Shown here piece after piece: positions 59,973-64,000 of a stretch of DNA of 64,000 bases (the stretch's first letter is position 1; each line of letters starts with the position of its first letter). The notes beneath the pieces are model-generated. The model was not told the origin of the DNA, ran no database searches, and saw only the letters and a list, made by a program, of their open reading frames with translations. This DNA is from Lacibacter sp. H375 (GTDB lineage Bacteria; Bacteroidota; Bacteroidia; Chitinophagales; Chitinophagaceae): positions 310,001-374,000 of the forward strand of contig NZ_JBBKTT010000001.1 of assembly GCF_037892425.1 (NCBI RefSeq). The letters are read 5' to 3'. The position numbers were made by a program, and so were the translations under genes.

Positions 59973-60707
59973 ATGGAAAACAATATAGCTATTACTGTAC
60001 GGAATATCAGTAAAACGTTTCACATATCAGAAGACAGCCATAACACGGTAAAACATCGTTTGTTTAATCTGTTTAATCCGCCAAGAACAAAACATATAAA
60101 AGCTTTGAAAATGATGTCACTTGAAATAAAAAAAGGTGAATGCATTGGCTTTATTGGCAGAAATGGGTGCGGAAAATCTACTCTTACAAAACTTTTGGCC
60201 GGGGTATACAAACCTGATACGGGTTATGTGAAAATAAACGGTTCAACTATGCTTATGAATCTTGGGGTAGGCATGAGTCACGAATTGACTGCACGTGAAA
60301 ATGTTTATGTATCAGGATCCGTATTGGGCTTAAAAATAAAGGAAGTTGATGCCATTTTTGATGACATTATTGAGTTTGCAGAACTGAAGGAGTTTGTTGA
60401 TACAAAGATTAAATTCTTTTCATCCGGTATGGTTGCCAGGCTTAGCTTTTCAATTGCCGTTAAAGCCGGTGCCGACATTATGTTTTTGGATGAAGTGTTT
60501 GCTGTAGGCGATATGAAGTTCCAGGAAAAAGCCATCAAAGTTTTTGAAAGCTCATGGATCGAAGGCAAAACAGTTGTGCTCGTTAGCCATAGCATGGAGG
60601 TTATACAACGCTATTGTAAACGAAGCGGCTACATGAAAAATGGTGAAATGGTTTACTTCGGCGAAACAGAAAAAGCAATTGAATTATACATGGCCGACAA
60701 TCAATGA
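59973..60707 (+). CDS. ABC polysaccharide export ATPase (Wzt-like, short form)
   Basis: The 244-residue ATPase has Walker A FIGRNGCGKSTLTKLLA, a Q-loop region with MLMNLGVGMSHELTARENV, signature FFSSGMVARLSFSIAV (variant SSGM), Walker B IMFLDEVFAVGD and switch VSHSMEVI. This family transports polysaccharide with the Wzm-like permease just upstream. The C-terminal carbohydrate-binding domain that many Wzt proteins use to recognise modified chain ends is missing. Either the substrate is recognised without a chain-terminal cap or a separate protein does it. It ends 4 nt before the convergent O-antigen-ligase-like gene. Confidence 0.9.
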   Translation: MENNIAITVRNISKTFHISEDSHNTVKHRLFNLFNPPRTKHIKALKMMSLEIKKGECIGFIGRNGCGKSTLTKLLAGVYKPDTGYVKINGSTMLMNLGVGMSHELTARENVYVSGSVLGLKIKEVDAIFDDIIEFAELKEFVDTKIKFFSSGMVARLSFSIAVKAGADIMFLDEVFAVGDMKFQEKAIKVFESSWIEGKTVVLVSHSMEVIQRYCKRSGYMKNGEMVYFGETEKAIELYMADNQ

Positions 60708-60711
60708 TCGG

Positions 60712-62001
60712 CTATGTATTTCTTTTTGTTGCAGCAATTAAAGAAAAGAAAAACCCTGCAAGCATACTGCCAATACTACGGGCAAGATACACTTCAAAGA
60801 TCATCGAAATAATAAATGCTGTAACCACAAAAAGGTCGAACATGTCTTTTCGTTTTGACACATCAATAAGTGGTAACACTACAAATGTCAACATGAAAAG
60901 AAACAGCCCCCCTACTCCAAAGGTAAGTAAGGCATCGAGGTAACTGTTGTGTACATTCTTTTTTGTTTGAATGGCCATGGTGAAATTCCTGGCTTTGTAC
61001 ACTTCGTTCACCGCTTGTATACGATCACCGATACCAACTCCCGTGATCAGGTTTTTTTTCGCTACTTCCCATCCGCAACTCCAAAGAGCAAGACGTGTGT
61101 TGGCTCCATTCCATTGTTCTTCGCTCAACTTCATATCATAGTGGCTTTCTGCGGCTGTGCTGCCATACTGATAATTGGTGTAGGTTAACTCCTTAAATCG
61201 TTGTACTGTCTTTGGAAAAAATTTGAACAGGATAAATGAACCAATAAACATTCCAAGTATCAAAGTTGTTCCTTCCAGGTACTTGCGTTTCTTAATAATA
61301 TAATAAACAGCAAATAAAAATATCCCACCATACAGAATGATCATCGCTGATCGGCTGGCCAATAAAAAATGATAGCCAAACAAAACAAAAATAGCCAGGT
61401 ATAACAGACCAGGTATTTTAATAAAGGATGGCCGTTTGCTTAACAGATAGATCAACCCAACAATTGAAATGTTCACAAGCATTGCCACATAAATGGACTG
61501 TAACACAAAATGAATAGTTAAGCTGTCATTATATAAATAACCGCTGTTACCTGTTGTTCTGTATTGAGAGAAGGATAACCCCAGACTTATTAAAGCAGCT
61601 GCCGTTGTAACAATGGCAATTGCATAAATGATCCGGTCTTTTAAGACACTATTGATCACCAGGCTGCCAATTGTTAATGGAAATATCAATATAGGCAACC
61701 GCATCGACAACTGTGTTGTGGCTTCGCTCTTATCATTCGACCAGAAAAAACTTAAAAGATGCAGCAGATAGTAAAGAAGAAAAAGCAACATGTATGGTTG
61801 GGCCTTCAACAACTGAAACTTTTCTTTAAGAGAATTAAAACGGAATGAAACGATGACTATAAACCCTAGGATGATGTTTGTAACAACCGGCATAAGTGGA
61901 AGGAACAGGCTACTAAAAAAAAGTAACACGAGAGCATACAACAACTTTTCCACGGTTCGTAGTTGCCTACCCTCTTCATCCAACAATACCAATGCCTTCA
62001 T
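60712..62001 (-). CDS. O-antigen ligase/polymerase family membrane protein
   Basis: The 429-residue protein has about 11-12 predicted transmembrane helices and a large periplasmic loop between the later ones, containing ANTRLALWSCGWEVAKKN, GVGIGDRIQAVNEVY and NVHNSYLDALLTFGVGG. The last is the conserved WaaL/Wzy_C motif (H-N-x-Y-L) that marks O-antigen ligases and polymerases. It could ligate the exported glycan to a lipid A core or polymerise it. It is the only minus-strand gene of the locus and is convergent with the ABC exporter, 4 nt apart. A -7-like TAATTTTG (62025-62018) lies upstream. Confidence 0.87.
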   Translation of the reverse strand: MKALVLLDEEGRQLRTVEKLLYALVLLFFSSLFLPLMPVVTNIILGFIVIVSFRFNSLKEKFQLLKAQPYMLLFLLYYLLHLLSFFWSNDKSEATTQLSMRLPILIFPLTIGSLVINSVLKDRIIYAIAIVTTAAALISLGLSFSQYRTTGNSGYLYNDSLTIHFVLQSIYVAMLVNISIVGLIYLLSKRPSFIKIPGLLYLAIFVLFGYHFLLASRSAMIILYGGIFLFAVYYIIKKRKYLEGTTLILGMFIGSFILFKFFPKTVQRFKELTYTNYQYGSTAAESHYDMKLSEEQWNGANTRLALWSCGWEVAKKNLITGVGIGDRIQAVNEVYKARNFTMAIQTKKNVHNSYLDALLTFGVGGLFLFMLTFVVLPLIDVSKRKDMFDLFVVTAFIISMIFEVYLARSIGSMLAGFFFSLIAATKRNT

Positions 62002-62017
62002 AAATAAATTTGTGCGC

Positions 62018-62050
62018 CAAAATTAACACGTAAAGCGCTCTAAAATTCAA
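62018..62050 (-). promoter_or_regulatory. Promoter of the O-antigen-ligase-like gene
   Basis: Minus-strand TTG (62050-62048) and TAATTTTG (62025-62018) are spaced by 22 nt and fit the -33/-7 pattern; the leader would be about 10 nt. Confidence 0.5.
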
Positions 62051-62134
62051 CTGCTTTTCTAAACATCACTAATACTTCTTACTGCAGAATGAATTGGATT
62101 AAACTGTCGGTTTAACCGTGTATATAGAATTCTT

Positions 62135-62142
62135 TTATCTTT
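62135..62142 (+). promoter_or_regulatory. Possible -7 element of the GT4 gene at 62.2 kb
   Basis: TATCTTTA at 62135-62142 differs from TAnnTTTG at the last base only. Transcription would start near 62149, leaving 33-36 nt before the ATA/ATT codons discussed for this gene. Confidence 0.45.
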
Positions 62143-62181
62143 AGCTGAAAAATCAGACACATCAACCACCCATCAGCCAAT

Positions 62182-63246
62182 ATAATTGTTGATTGCGAAC
62201 GCATGAAGTACCCCAACACGGGCCTCTATTATTTCTGCAAATATTTAAGCGAAGCAATCCTTGAACAAAAGCCTGCAAACCAGAATTCGCCTGCCTTTTA
62301 TATACGTCCCGCTGAAACAGGGTTTCTTCCGGATGGTACAATTTACTACCCCCAAAAATGGTGGCATAAATTTTATCACCCTATACCTTCAAACTATAAA
62401 GTATGGCATGGCACTTACCAGGGAAGTAATTATTATCCAACCGGCAGAAAAGTAAAAAAACTGTTGACTATACATGACCTGAACTTTTTGTATGATAGCA
62501 GCAAGGATGCAGAAAAGAAGAAGAAATATTTAGAAAGAACACAGGCAATGATTGATCGTTCCGATAAAATTGCCGTAATCTCAGAATTTACGCACCAGTG
62601 TATTCGTGAATATCTTGATCTTTCAAATGTATCTGTGCAAACAATTTATAACGGGTGCAATACACCGGAGGACGACTCTGTTTTTCAAAAACCCGCTTTT
62701 ATAAATTCGGACAAGCCTTATATTTTTTCAATTGGCACTGTTTTACGAAAGAAAAACTTTCATGTTTTGCCATGCCTGTTAGTTGGTAATGATTATCAAC
62801 TCATCATTGCCGGCATTAACCAGGATAAAAGCTATGTTGATGAAATACTTGCAGAAGCAAAAAAGCATGGTGTAGAAGACAGGGTTCTCTTGCCCGGCTC
62901 TATAACGGAAAATGAAAAATGGTGGTTGCTGAATAATATGTTAGCAATGGCCTTCCCTTCCATTTCAGAAGGCTTTGGATTACCGGTGGTTGAGGCAATG
63001 CATTTTGGCAAACCCGTCTTGTTATCAACACATACTTGTCTTCCTGAAATTGGAGCAGATGCTGCTTATTATTTCAATTCATTTGATGCTGAAGATATGC
63101 AGCAGACTTTTCAGAATTCGTTGCAACACTTTCACACACATCCTGAAATGGTTAACAAGATAAAAAACAGGTCAGCTTTTTTTAGTTGGGATAAAGCTGC
63201 CAAACAATACTGGCAGTTGTATGAACAGCTGTTGCAGAATAAATAG
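62182..63246 (+). CDS. Glycosyltransferase family 4
   Basis: This GT-B enzyme shows LLTIHDLNFLYDSSKDAEKK, IAVISEFTHQCIREY, the C-terminal SIGTVLRKKNFHVLPCLLVG, LLPGSITENEKWWLLNNML and FPSISEGFGLPVVEAMHFGK with the ExxxxxxxE donor motif. The only ATG (62203) starts MKYPNTGLYYFC, losing the first Rossmann strand, yet the codons directly upstream read IIVDCER in frame. They match the usual GT4 N-terminus, and no ATG, GTG or TTG precedes them. I therefore place the start at ATA 62182 or ATT 62185; if ATG 62203 is used the protein has 347 residues and a truncated fold. Confidence 0.85.
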   Translation: MIVDCERMKYPNTGLYYFCKYLSEAILEQKPANQNSPAFYIRPAETGFLPDGTIYYPQKWWHKFYHPIPSNYKVWHGTYQGSNYYPTGRKVKKLLTIHDLNFLYDSSKDAEKKKKYLERTQAMIDRSDKIAVISEFTHQCIREYLDLSNVSVQTIYNGCNTPEDDSVFQKPAFINSDKPYIFSIGTVLRKKNFHVLPCLLVGNDYQLIIAGINQDKSYVDEILAEAKKHGVEDRVLLPGSITENEKWWLLNNMLAMAFPSISEGFGLPVVEAMHFGKPVLLSTHTCLPEIGADAAYYFNSFDAEDMQQTFQNSLQHFHTHPEMVNKIKNRSAFFSWDKAAKQYWQLYEQLLQNK

Positions 63247-63273
63247 TTCTCCTTCATCCAGAAAATTAATCTT

Positions 63274-64000
63274 ATGCCTGCGAAAGGATTTAAACGATAC
63301 ATCGAGTTATTCAAACATATTCAAAACCCTTTTGAATATGTTTTCCATAAAAATGAAAGGTTCAAGCGATCATTGATCTTTACAACAAAGCCGAACAAGA
63401 TTAAATTTAACGTAGCACTGCCTTTATACCAGGTATTTAAAGAAATATTTCTTGAAGATGTTTACAACATTAAAGCCGTTGTTAATCAAATACCGCAGAA
63501 ACCAGTGATCATTGATATTGGTGCGAATGCCGGTTTTTTTGATGTGTTGATCCTGTCAAAAATAAAAGATGCAAAAATATTTGCGTATGAACCAATTCCC
63601 AGAAATACGCAGCAAATAAAAACGGTACTCGATGCAAACCCAATCATAAAAAATAATGTGATCGTTCACCAGGTGGCCGTAACGGGAACTGCAAGTGGAA
63701 AAATTGATCTCTACATTGAATCCGAAAACGATAACAGCGTTATCGCCAGTATTTTTTCAGACTTTAATTCAAGTAATGCAAAAAAAATATCTGTTGATAC
63801 AATTACATTAACGGATATATTTTTGAAGAATGGACTTACTGAAGTAGATATTATGAAAGTTGATTGCGAAGGAAGTGAATATGATATTTTTTATAACACC
63901 GATCCTGCTTTAATTCGTCGTGCAAAAATGTTACTGCTGGAAGTTCATGACCTGGATGATGACAAGAACAATATAACTGCTATGCATAAATTTCTTGAAG
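63274..64000 (+). CDS. FkbM-family methyltransferase, cut by the window end
   Basis: The frame from ATG 63274 runs to the window end (about 242 codons, partial). It encodes an S-adenosylmethionine-dependent methyltransferase of the FkbM type: VIIDIGANAGFFDVLIL (motif I), AYEPIPRNTQQIKTVLDAN, VHQVAVTGTASGKIDLYI and VDIMKVDCEGSEYDIFYNT, the diagnostic DxxKxDxEGSE motif. Such enzymes O-methylate sugars in O antigens and other glycans. It lies 27 nt after the GT4 gene, so it probably belongs to the same locus. Its end cannot be seen. Confidence 0.88.
   Translation, partial: MPAKGFKRYIELFKHIQNPFEYVFHKNERFKRSLIFTTKPNKIKFNVALPLYQVFKEIFLEDVYNIKAVVNQIPQKPVIIDIGANAGFFDVLILSKIKDAKIFAYEPIPRNTQQIKTVLDANPIIKNNVIVHQVAVTGTASGKIDLYIESENDNSVIASIFSDFNSSNAKKISVDTITLTDIFLKNGLTEVDIMKVDCEGSEYDIFYNTDPALIRRAKMLLLEVHDLDDDKNNITAMHKFLE

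Overview
The window looks like a chromosomal segment of a Bacteroidota bacterium, most likely of the Chitinophagales/Chitinophagaceae type. Supporting this are an LpxC-FabZ fusion, one SusC/SusD outer-membrane pair, the type IX secretion genes porX and porT, a clpP-clpP-clpX cluster, recurrent TAnnTTTG promoter elements, and very weak Shine-Dalgarno sequences with frequent TTG and GTG starts. No phage, integrase, IS transposase, CRISPR array or rRNA operon was seen.

Layout. 1-3.7 kb: rplS, a 41-residue lipoprotein, tatA, gatA and a lytic transglycosylase. 3.7-4.0 kb: a 21-bp tandem repeat and a strong hairpin. 4.0-10.1 kb (minus): an orphan SUKH/SMI1 protein, pabB, a very acidic protein, purA and a long RelA/SpoT enzyme whose conserved N-terminus has no ATG, GTG or TTG in front of it. 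10.1-15.0 kb (plus): tRNA-Leu(UAG), trigger factor, two intact ClpP paralogues, ClpX and a 57-residue protein. 15.0-20.2 kb (minus): acyl-CoA dehydrogenase with an operator-like dyad, a helix-hairpin-helix membrane protein, a metallo-beta-lactamase-fold hydrolase, a small conserved protein and PorX. 20.3-25.8 kb (plus): HD phosphohydrolase, lpxD, lpxC-fabZ, lpxA, an ABC ATPase and a cupin. 25.9-31.8 kb: ald and tsaE (minus), then copA and recQ (plus). 31.9-38.1 kb (minus): SusD, SusC and a HerA-like ATPase. 38.2-49.9 kb: a small-RNA candidate, a lipoprotein, an orphan GroES-like protein, an orphan response regulator, engB, menG-porT, a Wzi-like porin, dihydroorotase, a MutS-core protein, a membrane-anchored nitrilase and ComM.

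49.9-64.0 kb is a surface-polysaccharide locus: seven glycosyltransferase genes (one double GT2, one GT4-GT2 fusion), an RgpF-like protein, two proteins of unknown function with coiled coils, a Wzm/Wzt-type ABC exporter, an O-antigen-ligase/polymerase on the opposite strand and a FkbM methyltransferase cut by the window end. Genes 54.7-59.2 kb overlap or nearly abut and are visibly AT-richer than the housekeeping genes. The locus fits an exported, probably lipid-linked glycan. lpxD/C/A supply lipid A at the same surface, and PorX/PorT belong to a secretion system whose cargo is often attached to such glycans.

The most unusual observations are: the apparent CTG start of the RelA/SpoT gene; a second gene (62.2 kb) whose first beta strand is preceded only by ATA/ATT; the 21-bp repeat; intergenic-style inverted words inside the coding sequence of copA; a dispersed intergenic repeat in two copies; and an orphan terminator with a hairpin upstream of it that could be a small RNA.
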